Counted from the stretch's first letter, positions 42,401 to 50,957 are shown. The stretch is 64,000 nucleotides of DNA from Variovorax sp. PBL-E5 (GCF_901827185.1 NZ_LR594671.1:4180001-4244000); one strand, 5' to 3'. The notes: generated by a model not told the origin, from the sequence alone. Program-made: numbers and translations.

Positions 42401-42624
42401 TGTTCGGCGACAACCGCTGCGAGCTGCGCGCCAACACCAACATCGATGCCGTGCGCCTCGCGTCGCCGGTGGCGGTGGTCAACGCCAACCGTGTGCGCGG
42501 CGGCAAGCCGTCGATGACGATCTCGCCGCAGAACGCGGTCGTGACGGCCATCGGCAACATCACCAGCAGCGGGGTCGCCGGGCCGCTCAGGCCCGAGATG
42601 CAGCCTCTCAACCTGCTCGGCTGA
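39403..42624 (+). CDS. DUF6519 protein with long beta-helix, putative fibre/receptor-contact protein
   Basis: A 1073-residue protein, the largest in the cluster. The N-terminal part opens MGADLSRVRLNPLLDYAGVE, with LLDADANELVAILDRRLR, a signature I recognise from DUF6519 proteins of eCIS clusters. A Cys/His cluster (Cys471, Cys473, Cys476, His482, in DCGCTACVTPESH) marks the domain boundary and may bind metal. Residues about 485-1050 are parallel beta-helix repeats (GGTVCLHAGPYTLSEAVRI, VSITDNLLIAPDG, RIAGNGLSVNGDGI, VLANQIGGFPDAGV and others), as in phage tailspikes and carbohydrate-active proteins. No separate tail fibre is seen, so this is the best candidate for target recognition. Confidence 0.8.
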   Translation: MGADLSRVRLNPLLDYAGVELKQGGVLLDADANELVAILDRRLRALASDTLGRATVSSNTPDAFKITAVAGALQIGRGRLYVDGLLAENHGAASDQAAQRAFDNLMAESVFTQPIPYASQPYLPGAPALPTAGVHLVYLDVWDREVTALEQPALVESAVGVDTSSRRQTVWQVRVLADDAGSGTSCASPDGDIPGWSALTASSTGVLTTGTFDVAVVDDPCELPPTGGYRGLENQLYRVEIYDPGQPGGTATFRWSSNNGCVASRVSSMISATQLELETLGRDDVLRINSGDWVEITDDVREFSQAPGEMRRVTVDDATRRISFALGLPAAMLPASFPNSDWPAARNLRVRKWDQKGLVFRTDPSGTPVQVQDLDAPGSTGVIKVPATGTTLLLENGVTVNFDSTGATGFRSGDHWEFAARTADASVELLDRAPPRGIHHHYARLGFWDVAAGTVSDCRHHWPPAEGGADCGCTACVTPESHASGQLTIQGAIDQVRDTGGTVCLHAGPYTLSEAVRITGARSVRVHGQGPATVITASGSAFVIERSAAIALQDMTLVSLGQQSAVSVRSVIGLALRQLVIAVLGSTDAQGAAIALTGVAAGVSITDNLLIAPDGIRAGETSDQTAPTFLITAVLRIAGNVLWCQRTGVTMSGRVAHLYDTRIGDNQLLGCRTQGIGVLGIALPGAAMRIAGNGLSVNGDGIACAVDGAWIEANKLSAVRQGDRAPTGAGIRLGVGLDPSGSDQCQVLANQIGGFPDAGVLVQAPASDLVIAQNVIEDCGNGILMVDTARSGSLSITGNQLRAIGSDKADASIAALVFGIGILRTQVATLSGNTVRQVGLSPQQNQQLIAGLFGMSVQRMRLANNEVTEIGPAGEFGGTVAGIMLRAPYAQAAIAHNHVERDATPSEQPSPTAWWALLIDEPDAKLRLLSRVAAYTAVRVDEARTLVLAGNRAWLDAGQTTVDAAGAVVVRGASASVLGNTLLARGRVSAVDVGASGDLMFGDNRCELRANTNIDAVRLASPVAVVNANRVRGGKPSMTISPQNAVVTAIGNITSSGVAGPLRPEMQPLNLLG

Positions 42625-42660
42625 AGCCGCGCGCTTTCATCACATTCACGGAGCATCGCC

Positions 42661-43209
42661 ATGCGCCTCGTCGTTCTCAAGGCCAGCAGCCTGCAGAAGT
42701 TCAGCACCCAGTTGGCCAAGGCCACCGCCGGCGGCAGCGGCGCGTCGCTCGAACGGCTGCAGGCACTCAATCCGCACATCGACTTCACCGCGCTGAGCGC
42801 CGGCATGGCCATTTTCCTGCCGGACACGCCAGGGCTCGCGGCGACCGACAGCAGCTCGCTCGACGGCGGCGCCTTCGATGCCTTCGCGGCCGACCTGGCC
42901 AACGGCATGCAGGCGGCCGCGGCGCGCGCCAAGGCCGGCACCGACCAGCTCGCGGCCGATCGCAGCGACGTGGCCGCGATGCTGAAGACGGCGACGCTCA
43001 AGCGGCTGCTGGACGGCGACGCCACGCTGAAGGCGCAGGTCGACGACGTCAACGCGCAGTTCGCGAAGGACCAGCGCAATGCGCAGGACGGTCTCCAGCA
43101 GATCGGTGCGATGCAGCGGGACGCCGCGGCCGAAATGGCGGCGCTGGGCAAGCTGTTCGGCCAGGCGCAGGGTCTTGCTCCCTCTCCCTCTGGGAGAGGG
43201 CTGGGGTGA
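42661..43209 (+). CDS. Small LysM-like/coiled-coil protein ending the eCIS cluster
   Basis: A 182-residue protein. The first 55 residues look LysM-like (SLERLQALNPHIDFTALSAGMAIFLPD), as in tail proteins that use LysM to bind each other. Residues 70-170 are helical and probably coiled coil (TLKAQVDDVNAQFAKDQRNAQDGLQQ). The last eleven residues, LAPSPSGRGLG, are encoded by the REP-like palindrome, so the native C-terminus may have been replaced. It could be a short structural or scaffold protein; at this length it is not a convincing tape measure. Confidence 0.6.
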   Translation: MRLVVLKASSLQKFSTQLAKATAGGSGASLERLQALNPHIDFTALSAGMAIFLPDTPGLAATDSSSLDGGAFDAFAADLANGMQAAAARAKAGTDQLAADRSDVAAMLKTATLKRLLDGDATLKAQVDDVNAQFAKDQRNAQDGLQQIGAMQRDAAAEMAALGKLFGQAQGLAPSPSGRGLG

Positions 43210-43245
43210 GGGCGCTGGGCCTTTGATTTGGGCTCTGGTGCAAAT
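43173..43245 (+). repeat. 73-bp inverted repeat, left arm (contains REP-like palindrome)
   Basis: This arm matches the reverse complement of 44050-44122 at 68 of 73 positions. It comprises a REP-like palindrome (43173-43213), about 17 bp of further identity (gctgggcctttgattt and on), and the left tip of the IS6-type element (ggctctggtgcaaa from 43231). It also encodes the C-terminus of the gene ending at 43209. Confidence 0.85.
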
Positions 43246-44064
43246 CGCGCGCCGGGCAGGCTGTGGCCTTTGAACTGAAGGCGGATCGATGGCGAAGATG
43301 CGGCAAAGCAGGACGAACTGTTCAAGGCCGACACTTTGAGCGAGAGATCACCGTTCTGTGCGTTCGCTGGTACCTGCGCTTCAAGCTGAGCCTTCGCGAC
43401 CTCGTGGAGATGATGGCCGAGCGTGGCTTGGCCTTGGCGCATACAACGATCATGCGCTGGGTCCAGCGTTTCGTGCCCGAGTTCGAGAAGCGCTGGAATC
43501 GATTCGCCCGCAAGGCCGGTCGTTCATGGCGTGTCGACGAGACCTATGTGAAGATCCGCGGGAAGTGGACCTATCTCTATCGAGCTGTCGATCGAGAAGG
43601 CCAGACAGTCGACTTTCGCTTGAGCGCCAACCGTGATGTGAAGGCGGCCAAGGCATTCTTTCGCGAGGCGCTGCAGACTCAAGGCTGACTGCCGATGAGC
43701 ATCACGCTGGATGGCTACGCCGCTTCGCATCGCGCCGTGCACGGGCTGCCCGCGCAAAGCCTGCGGTGGAAAGAAACGCGACTGCGATCGTCCAAATATT
43801 GGAACAACATGATCGAGCAAGACCATCGCGGCGTGAAGTCGCGCATCAAGCCGATGCTCGGCTTCAAGGTCTTCGATCGCGCAGCGTTGACGATCGCCGG
43901 TGTCGAGTTGCTGCATCGCGTCCGCAAGGGCCAGTTCAATCTCGGCAAGCTGCGCGTCCGAGGCAAAGCTGTGCCCGCGATTTGGACCGCAGTGCTTTCG
44001 GCCTGAATGGCGCGACGCACTCGCGAGGTCGTTCGGCCACGATAAAAAAATTCGCACCTGAACC
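43231..44064 (+). mobile_element. IS6-family insertion sequence, inactive
   Basis: An 834-bp element of normal IS6-family length. Its tips are ggctctggtgcaaat (left) and attcgcacctgaacc (right), inverted repeats close to the IS6100/IS240 type. The only gene is a transposase broken by one stop codon. The 8-bp flanks (ttgatttg and caaatcaa) are inverted, not direct, so there is no recognisable target duplication. It lies exactly at the downstream edge of the eCIS cluster. Confidence 0.85.
43263..44006 (+). pseudogene. IS6-family DDE transposase, nonsense mutation
   Basis: A frame of 248 codons from a GTG start, interrupted by one in-frame TGA at 43686-43688; both halves are in the same frame. 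[20 protein letters not shown] and [24 protein letters not shown] are IS6-family hallmarks. The catalytic residues are all present: Asp92 (WRVDETYVK), Asp150 (LDGYAASHRAV) and Glu185 (NNMIEQDHR), with 34 residues between the last two. The break falls between QTQG and LPMSITLDG, where family members commonly have Arg, so a CGA to TGA transition is the simplest cause. Confidence 0.9.
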
Positions 44065-44122
44065 CAAATCAAAGGCCCAGCGCCCTCACTCCAACCCTCT
44101 CCCAGAGGGAGAGGGAGCAAGA
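44050..44122 (-). repeat. 73-bp inverted repeat, right arm (contains REP-like palindrome)
   Basis: This is the partner of 43173-43245. It carries the right IS tip (44050-44064), the shared spacer and a REP-like palindrome (44082-44122). The palindrome supplies the last codons of the epimerase-like gene that ends at 44086. Confidence 0.85.
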
Positions 44123-45042
44123 GCGCTCAGCCCCGCCGCAACGGTCGGATGCCGCAGCCGCAATCGCAGCTCGCGCTTCATGCGCGTGTTGTCGAGGCGC
44201 CGCGATTCGCCCATGAAGCTCAGCAGCGACAAGGGCAGCTGTGCCTGCGCCGCATCGCGTGCGATGCGCGGCGGGCGCGCGACGCCGTACAGGTCGGCGG
44301 CGAGATCGACGTAGTCGCCCATCTTGAGTTCGCTGTCGTCGCTGACGTGGAACGCACGCTGCGGGCCGCCGCGCCACAGCGCCGCCACACAGGCGCGCGC
44401 GAGGTCGTCGGCATGGATGTGGTTGGTGTAGACGTCGTCCTCGGCGCGCAGCACCGGCGTGCCCTTCTTCAGCCGCTCGCGCGGAGTGCCGCCCTCGCGG
44501 TCGGGCGCGTAGATGCCGGGGATGCGCAGGATGCGCACGGCGATGCCCGCACGGCCGAGCCAGCGCACCGTGCGCTCGGCATCGACGCGGCGGTGCGCAC
44601 GCGGCGTGTCGGGGCGCAGCGGGCGCGTCTCGGTGATGCGCGCGCCGCCGCAGTCGCCGTAGACGCCGCTGGTCGATGCATAGACCAGCGCGGCCGGCAG
44701 GGTGCGCAGCCGCAGGGCGCGCGCCAGCGCCAGCGTGCGCGCATCGCGCCACCATCGCGCGCCTTCGACGCGCGCGGGCGGCGCCAGATGCAGCACGCGG
44801 GTGGCGAGGCCGGAGAGCCGGCGCAGGCTCGCTGACGCGTCGAGATCGGCGACGACCGGCGTCAGGCCGGCCTGCCGCAAGGCGGGCACGCGCTCGGGCG
44901 ACGAGGTCAGCGCGACGAGCCGCACCCGGCCGCGCAGCAGGCGCGCCGCCCGGAGGCCGACGTCGCCGCATCCGACCACGAGCACGCGCTCGCGCCGGAA
45001 GCGCGCGGGCCTCGCGCCGAGGGGGCTGTTGATTGAAGGCAA
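44086..45042 (-). CDS. NAD(P)-dependent epimerase/dehydratase-like protein
   Basis: A protein of about 318 residues with an N-terminal Rossmann motif VLVVGCGDVGLRAARLL and a YASTSGVYGD segment typical of the extended SDR family (YeeZ-like). VRILRIPGIYAPDREGG and DVYTNHIHADDLARAC support this. The substrate is unknown. No ATG lies near the Rossmann strand, so I chose a TTG at 45042; a GTG just before VLVVGCG is an alternative. The last residues, LAPSPSGRGLE, are encoded by a REP-like palindrome, so the C-terminus is probably altered. It is divergent from the flavin reductase gene, 39 bp away. Confidence 0.75.
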   Translation of the reverse strand: MPSINSPLGARPARFRRERVLVVGCGDVGLRAARLLRGRVRLVALTSSPERVPALRQAGLTPVVADLDASASLRRLSGLATRVLHLAPPARVEGARWWRDARTLALARALRLRTLPAALVYASTSGVYGDCGGARITETRPLRPDTPRAHRRVDAERTVRWLGRAGIAVRILRIPGIYAPDREGGTPRERLKKGTPVLRAEDDVYTNHIHADDLARACVAALWRGGPQRAFHVSDDSELKMGDYVDLAADLYGVARPPRIARDAAQAQLPLSLLSFMGESRRLDNTRMKRELRLRLRHPTVAAGLSALAPSPSGRGLE

Positions 45043-45081
45043 AATCCAGTTCCCTTTTCCAAAGCAGAGCAAAGAATACCC

Positions 45082-46146
45082 ATGACCAGCGCAGCGCCGA
45101 GCGAGGCGGGCTTTCAGATCACGGTCGAGCCGAGCGGACGCCACTTCATGGCGCAGGCCGACGAGACCATTCTCGCGGCCGGCATCCGCCAGGGCATCGG
45201 CCTGCCCTACGGCTGCAAGGACGGCGCCTGCGGCTCGTGCAAGTGCAGGAAGCTGTCGGGCAGCGTGATCCTGGCCTCGCACCAGAGCAAGGCGCTGAGT
45301 GCCGAGGAAGAACTGGCCGGCTTCGTGCTGACCTGCCGCGCGCATGCAGAGAGCGACGTGGTGCTCGAATCGCGCCAGGTGAGCGAGGCCGGCGCCTTCC
45401 CGATCCGCAAGATGCCCGCGCGGGTGCAGGCGCTCGCGAAGCAGTCGCACGACGTGGTGATGCTGCGGCTGCAGCTGCCGGCCGGCGAGCCGCTGCAGTT
45501 CCATGCGGGGCAATACATCGAATTCATCCTGCGCGACGGCACGCGGCGCAGCTACTCGATGGCCAATGCACCGCACACGCTGCAGACGCCGGGCACCGGC
45601 ATCGAGCTGCACATCCGCCATCTGCCGGGCGGCAAGTTCACCGACCACGTGTTCGGCGCAATGAAGGAAAAGGAAATCCTTCGCATCGAAGGGCCGTACG
45701 GCAGCTTCTTCCTGCGCGAGGATTCCGACAAGCCGATGGTGCTGCTGGCCTCGGGCACGGGCTTCGCACCGATCAAGGCGCTCATCGAACACATGCGCTT
45801 CAAGGCCATCGAGCGGCCGGCGACGCTGTACTGGGGCGGCCGCCGGCCCGAGGATCTGTACATGGACGACTGGGTGCGCACCCAAGTCGCGGAGATGCCC
45901 CACCTGCGCTACGTGCCGGTGATCTCCAATGCCGTGCCCGAGGACAACTGGACCGGCCGCACGGGCTTCGTCCATCGCGCGGTGATGGAAGACTTCGCGG
46001 ACCTCTCGGGTCACCAGGTGTATGCCTGCGGCGCGCCGGTGGTGGTGGACTCCGCCAAGCGGGACTACGTGGCCGAGCGCGGCCTGTCGGAGGACGAGTT
46101 CTACGCGGATGCGTTCACGACCGAGGCGGACAAGGCATTGCCCTAG
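45082..46146 (+). CDS. 2Fe-2S ferredoxin-NAD(P)H reductase fusion (CDP-6-deoxy-delta-3,4-glucoseen reductase type)
   Basis: A 354-residue electron-transfer flavoprotein. The N-terminal ferredoxin domain has plant-type 2Fe-2S ligands Cys45, Cys50, Cys53 and Cys85. An FAD-binding domain follows with RRSYSMANAP, and the NAD(P) domain has ASGTGFAPIKALIEH and YACGAPVVVD. Homologues are usually annotated as CDP-6-deoxy-delta-3,4-glucoseen reductase, but in this group they more likely serve as general reductases for an oxygenase or an unknown partner. No deoxysugar genes are nearby. Confidence 0.88.
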   Translation: MTSAAPSEAGFQITVEPSGRHFMAQADETILAAGIRQGIGLPYGCKDGACGSCKCRKLSGSVILASHQSKALSAEEELAGFVLTCRAHAESDVVLESRQVSEAGAFPIRKMPARVQALAKQSHDVVMLRLQLPAGEPLQFHAGQYIEFILRDGTRRSYSMANAPHTLQTPGTGIELHIRHLPGGKFTDHVFGAMKEKEILRIEGPYGSFFLREDSDKPMVLLASGTGFAPIKALIEHMRFKAIERPATLYWGGRRPEDLYMDDWVRTQVAEMPHLRYVPVISNAVPEDNWTGRTGFVHRAVMEDFADLSGHQVYACGAPVVVDSAKRDYVAERGLSEDEFYADAFTTEADKALP

Positions 46147-46221
46147 CAAGGCGGTGGGCCGCACGCCGGCTCAGGGATCGCACGGTCACGGGCCGGAGCG
46201 GGCCGAAGCACAATCGGATAC

Positions 46222-47196
46222 ATGACTACCCGACGCTTACTTCTCACCCTCCTCTCCACCGCCGCGCTGCTGGCCGCCGCGAGCGCCACGGCGCAGCAGC
46301 AGCGGCCGATCCGCCTCGTCGTGCCCTATGCGGCCGGCGGCCCGATCGACGTCACGGCCCGCGCGCTCGCCGAACGCGTGCGCGACACGCTGGGCCCGGT
46401 CATCATCGACAACAAGCCCGGTGCGGGCGGCAACATCGGCGCCGACATCGTGGCCAAGGCGGCGCCCGACGGCTACACGATCGGCATCGCGGCGACCGCG
46501 ACCAATGCGGTCAATCCGTGGCTCTACAGCAAGATCCCGTTCAACGCCGCGACCGACTTCGCGCCGATCACGCAGATGGTCCGCGTGCCCAACGTGCTGG
46601 TGATGAACGCCGAGACGGCCAAGCGCCTGAAGATCGACAGCGTGCGCGACCTGATCGCCTACGCCAAGGCCAACCCCGCCAAGCTCAACTACGGCAGCGG
46701 CGGCAACGGCAGCGCCGGCCACCTGGCCGGGGAAATGTTCAAGAAGGAAGCCGGCATCTTCGCCGTGCACATCCCCTACAACGGCGGCAACCCGGCGCAG
46801 CTCGCGCTGCTGTCGGGCCAGGTCGATTTCAACTTCGACAACCTCGCGACCGCGGCACCGAACATCCGCTCGGGCAAGCTCAAGGCGCTCGCGGTGACCA
46901 CCGCCGAACGTAGCAGCATGCTGCCCGAGGTGCCGACCGTGGCCGCCACGCTGAAGGGCTTCTCGGTCGACACCTGGTGGGGCCTGATGGCGCCGGCCGG
47001 CACGCCGCCGGAGGTGATCGCGAAGCTCAACAAGGCGTTTGTCGATGCGCTGCATTCGCCAGAGACGAAGACGCGCTTCGCATCGCTCTTGGCCGAGCCG
47101 GTGGGCAATTCGCCCGAGCAGTTCGGAGCGTTCATGAAGAGCGAACTCACGAAGTACGAGAAGGTCGTGAAGGCGACCGGCGCGCACGTCGATTGA
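46222..47196 (+). CDS. Bug/TctC-family periplasmic substrate-binding protein
   Basis: A 324-residue tripartite tricarboxylate transporter receptor. A signal peptide is clear: TRRLLLTLLSTAALLAAASATAQ with cleavage near residue 25. The mature start RPIRLVVPYAAGGPIDVTARALAE and DNKPGAGGNIGADIVAKAAPDGYT are the family signature. These proteins bind small carboxylates; Betaproteobacteria have very many, mostly as orphans like this one, with no TctA/TctB beside it. The ligand cannot be predicted. It is convergent with livF. Confidence 0.93.
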   Translation: MTTRRLLLTLLSTAALLAAASATAQQQRPIRLVVPYAAGGPIDVTARALAERVRDTLGPVIIDNKPGAGGNIGADIVAKAAPDGYTIGIAATATNAVNPWLYSKIPFNAATDFAPITQMVRVPNVLVMNAETAKRLKIDSVRDLIAYAKANPAKLNYGSGGNGSAGHLAGEMFKKEAGIFAVHIPYNGGNPAQLALLSGQVDFNFDNLATAAPNIRSGKLKALAVTTAERSSMLPEVPTVAATLKGFSVDTWWGLMAPAGTPPEVIAKLNKAFVDALHSPETKTRFASLLAEPVGNSPEQFGAFMKSELTKYEKVVKATGAHVD

Positions 47197-47200
47197 GTGC

Positions 47201-47235
47201 TCTTGCTCCCTCTCCCTTTGGGAGAGGGAACAAAG
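47201..47235 (+). repeat. REP-like palindromic repeat, shorter variant
   Basis: The sequence tcttgctccctctccctttg followed by ggagagggaacaaag shares the stem of the other REP-like copies, with one base changed in the loop and no GTGAGGGC arm. It fills the space between the convergent tctC-like and livF genes and may serve as a bidirectional transcription barrier. Confidence 0.7.
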
Positions 47236-47237
47236 CC

Positions 47238-47954
47238 CTACTCGCCGAGGTAAGCAGCCCGCACCTTCGGATCGCTCAGCATCACCTTCGCATCCCCGCT
47301 CATGGTGATGAGCCCCGACTCCATCACGTAGCCGCGATCGGCCAGCTGCAGCGCGCGGCTGGCGTTCTGCTCGACCAGCAGCACCGTCACGCCCTGGTCG
47401 TAGACCTGCTTGACCACTTCGAAGATCTTGTCGACCATGATCGGCGACAGGCCCATCGATGGCTCGTCGAGCAGGAGCACCTTGGGCCGCGCCATCAGCG
47501 CGCGTCCCATCGCCAGCATCTGCTGTTCGCCGCCCGACATGGTGCCGGCCAGCTGCGTGGCGCGCTCCTTCAGGCGCGGGAAGGTCGAGAACACGCGGTC
47601 CATGTCCTTCGCGATCTCGGCCTTGTCCTTTCGGATGTAGGCGCCGATCTGCAGGTTCTCGGTGATGCTCATGCGCGTGAAGACGCCGCGGCCCTCCGGC
47701 ACCATCACCAGGCCTTCGGCGACCAGGTCCCACGCACCGCGGCCCTTGATGCTCTTGCCGAGGAATTCGATGTCACCGGCGAGGTAGGGCTGCGATCCTG
47801 TGATCGCTTTCATGGTGGTGGTCTTGCCGGCGCCGTTGGAGCCGATCAGCGACACCAGCTCGCCTTCGCGCACCTCGAAATCGATGCCCTTGACGGCCTG
47901 GATGCCGCCGTAGGCCACCTTCAGGCCGCTGACTTTCAAAAGTGTTTGCGCCAT
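47238..47954 (-). CDS. livF: Branched-chain amino acid ABC transporter ATPase LivF
   Basis: A 238-residue ABC ATPase. Walker A is GSNGAGKTT, the signature is MSGGEQQMLAMGRALM, and Walker B is VLLLDEPSMGLSP. The N-terminus (LKVSGLKVAYGGIQAVKGI) and length match LivF. It works with LivG as a heterodimer that powers uptake of branched-chain or related amino acids. It is the last gene of the minus-strand livH-M-G-F operon; its start lies 1 bp from the livG stop. Confidence 0.94.
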   Translation of the reverse strand: MAQTLLKVSGLKVAYGGIQAVKGIDFEVREGELVSLIGSNGAGKTTTMKAITGSQPYLAGDIEFLGKSIKGRGAWDLVAEGLVMVPEGRGVFTRMSITENLQIGAYIRKDKAEIAKDMDRVFSTFPRLKERATQLAGTMSGGEQQMLAMGRALMARPKVLLLDEPSMGLSPIMVDKIFEVVKQVYDQGVTVLLVEQNASRALQLADRGYVMESGLITMSGDAKVMLSDPKVRAAYLGE

Positions 47955-47955
47955 C

Positions 47956-48726
<771 letters not shown>

Positions 48727-48742
48727 TTTTCTTCGCCCTCGG

Positions 48743-49930
48743 TCACGGGTTGATCGACATCGGCCGCGATGCGTCGCCCGGCATTTCGTCCGACGGCGTC
48801 TCGATGCCCGGCGCTGCCGCCGGCATGCCGGAAGCGGGTGCGGCCACAACGCCCCTGCGCGCGAGCGACTTGCCGTGCTCGGGTGAAGGCCAGAGGCCGC
48901 GCGGCCGCACCAGCATGATGATGATCATGGCCAGCGCGATGAAGAGCTGGCGCAGGATCGAGGCATCGAGCCGGCCGTCGGTCATTTCCTGCAGCGGCCC
49001 GGCCACGTAGCGCAGCACCTCGGGCAGCGCGGACAGCAGCACGGCGCCGAGGATCACGCCCGGCAGGTGGCCGATGCCGCCCAGCACCACCATCGAGACG
49101 ATCATCACCGACTCCATCAGGCTGAAGGACTCGGGCGAGACGAAGCCCTGGAAGGACGCGAACATCGCGCCCGACACGCCGCCGAAGCTCGCGCCCATGC
49201 CGAAGGCCAGGAGCTTCATGTTGCGGGTGTTGATGCCCATCGCCTTGGCGGCGATCTCGTCCTCGCGGATGGCCATCCACGCGCGGCCGATGCGCGACGT
49301 CTGCATGCGGTGCGAGACGAGAATGGTGAAGACCACGAACAGCAGGAACAGGTAGTAGTAGAGCGTGACCGAGGAAATCGTGAAGCCGTCGATCTTGAGC
49401 GGCCGGCCGAGGTCGAGCCCCCAGAACTTGACTGAGTCGATCCCGGTGATGCCCTTCGGACCGTTGGTGATGTTGACCGGCTGGTCGAGGTTGTTGAGGA
49501 ACACGCGGATGATCTCGCCGAAGCCGAGCGTCACGATCGCGAGGTAGTCGCCGCGCAACTTCAGCGTGGGTGCACCCAGCAGCGCTCCGAACATCGCGGC
49601 GACGACCAGCGCCAGCGGCACCACGACCAGCAGCGAGACATGCAGCCCGTGCGGGAACATGGCCTTGATGGCGGGGAAGGTGTCGGTGAGCTGCGGTGAA
49701 CCCAGCAGCGCGTACAGGTAGGCGCCGATGGCGAAGAAGGCGACGTAGCCGAGGTCGAGCAGGCCGGCGTAGCCGACGACGATGTTGAGGCCGAGCGCCA
49801 GCATCACGTAGAGCAGCGCGATGTCGGCGATGCGCACCCAGGCGTTGCCCTGGCTCTGCAGGATCAGCGGCAGCACGAGCACGGCGATGATGCCGATCAC
49901 GGTGAGGACGAGGTTCTTGCTGTTCTTCAT
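48743..49930 (-). CDS. livM: Branched-chain amino acid ABC transporter permease LivM
   Basis: A 395-residue inner-membrane permease with about nine hydrophobic segments, for example LVLTVIGIIAVLVLPLIL at the start. The cytoplasmic coupling loop has GDYLAIVTLGFGEIIR and RIGRAWMAIREDEIAAKAMG, both LivM hallmarks. The C-terminus after RGLWPSPEHGKSLARR is a hydrophilic Pro/Ala tail of about 45 residues, longer than usual. A GGAG-like site precedes the ATG at 49930. It follows livH by 10 bp. Confidence 0.93.
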   Translation of the reverse strand: MKNSKNLVLTVIGIIAVLVLPLILQSQGNAWVRIADIALLYVMLALGLNIVVGYAGLLDLGYVAFFAIGAYLYALLGSPQLTDTFPAIKAMFPHGLHVSLLVVVPLALVVAAMFGALLGAPTLKLRGDYLAIVTLGFGEIIRVFLNNLDQPVNITNGPKGITGIDSVKFWGLDLGRPLKIDGFTISSVTLYYYLFLLFVVFTILVSHRMQTSRIGRAWMAIREDEIAAKAMGINTRNMKLLAFGMGASFGGVSGAMFASFQGFVSPESFSLMESVMIVSMVVLGGIGHLPGVILGAVLLSALPEVLRYVAGPLQEMTDGRLDASILRQLFIALAMIIIMLVRPRGLWPSPEHGKSLARRGVVAAPASGMPAAAPGIETPSDEMPGDASRPMSINP

Positions 49931-49940
49931 GTCGCGCTCC

Positions 49941-50870
49941 TCAGGCCCGGTCCGCCACACGCTCGCCGAGCAGACCCGAGGGCCGCAGCGTGAGCATGAT
50001 GATCAGCACGATGAAGGCGAAGATATCGCTGTAGTTGCTGCCCAGCACGTCGCCGGTGAGCGCGCCGATGTAGCCCGAGCCAATGGCCTCGATCAGGCCC
50101 AGCAGGATGCCGCCGACGACCGCGCCGGCCAGGTTGCCGATGCCGCCGAAGACCGCTGCGGTGAAGGCCTTGAGGCCGGGAATGAAGCCCATCGCGTGCT
50201 GCGCGATGCCGTAGTTGGAGGCGTACATCACGCCGGCGATCGCGGCCAGCACCGCGCCGATGATGAAGGTGGCCGAGATGACCATGTCGGGCCGAATGCC
50301 CATCAGCGCGGCGACGCGCGGGTTCTCGGCGGTGGCGCGCATGGCGCGTCCGAGCTTGGTGTAGTTGACCAGCCAGCTGAGGATCGCCAGGCAGATCGCG
50401 GTGACGCCCAGGATCATGACCTGCGTGGGCGAGATCACGGCGCCGCCCAGGTGGATCGGCGTGGTCGACAGCAGGTTGGGATAGGCCTTGTTGGTCGGCT
50501 TCCAGATGATCATGGCCAGCGTCTGCAGCAGGATCGACATGCCGATGGCGGTGATGAGCGGCGCCAGCTTGGGGCTGTTGCGCAGCGGCCGGTAGGCGAC
50601 CTTCTCGATCACGAAGTTGAGCGTGGCCGCGACGATGCAGGCGATGATGAGCGAGACGATCAGGATGAGCCAGCCGGGCGCGTGCGGCCACGCATCCTGC
50701 ATGAGGCCGATGATGGTCCAGCTGGTCAGCGCCCCGACCATGAGGACTTCCCCGTGCGCGAAATTGATGAGGTTGATGATGCCGTACACCATGGTGTAGC
50801 CCAAGGCTATCAAGGCGTACATGCTGCCGAGAACCAGACCGTTGATGATCTGCTGCAGCAAGATGTCCAT
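49941..50870 (-). CDS. livH: Branched-chain amino acid ABC transporter permease LivH
   Basis: A 309-residue permease: MDILLQQIINGLVLGSMYALIALGYTMVYGI, then INFAHGEVLMVGAL are standard LivH features, and GRAMRATAENPRVAALMGI is the coupling helix. It is the first gene of the operon, with a GGGAAG ribosome site about 9 bp before the ATG at 50870. No LivK-type binding protein is present in the window, so the receptor must be encoded elsewhere. Confidence 0.94.
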   Translation of the reverse strand: MDILLQQIINGLVLGSMYALIALGYTMVYGIINLINFAHGEVLMVGALTSWTIIGLMQDAWPHAPGWLILIVSLIIACIVAATLNFVIEKVAYRPLRNSPKLAPLITAIGMSILLQTLAMIIWKPTNKAYPNLLSTTPIHLGGAVISPTQVMILGVTAICLAILSWLVNYTKLGRAMRATAENPRVAALMGIRPDMVISATFIIGAVLAAIAGVMYASNYGIAQHAMGFIPGLKAFTAAVFGGIGNLAGAVVGGILLGLIEAIGSGYIGALTGDVLGSNYSDIFAFIVLIIMLTLRPSGLLGERVADRA

Positions 50871-50957
50871 AGCGAACTTCCCTTTTTGTTGGCGACACCC
50901 TCGAGAGATGCCTGACGCTGACCGCGCGCCGGGTCGGCGCCGTGGTTTCCCCTTAGC

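Noticed and set aside
43181..43213. Intrinsic terminator for the eCIS operon
   Set aside because: The palindrome has no T-run on either side and occurs at several unrelated sites; it is better described as a REP-like repeat, although it may still slow polymerase.
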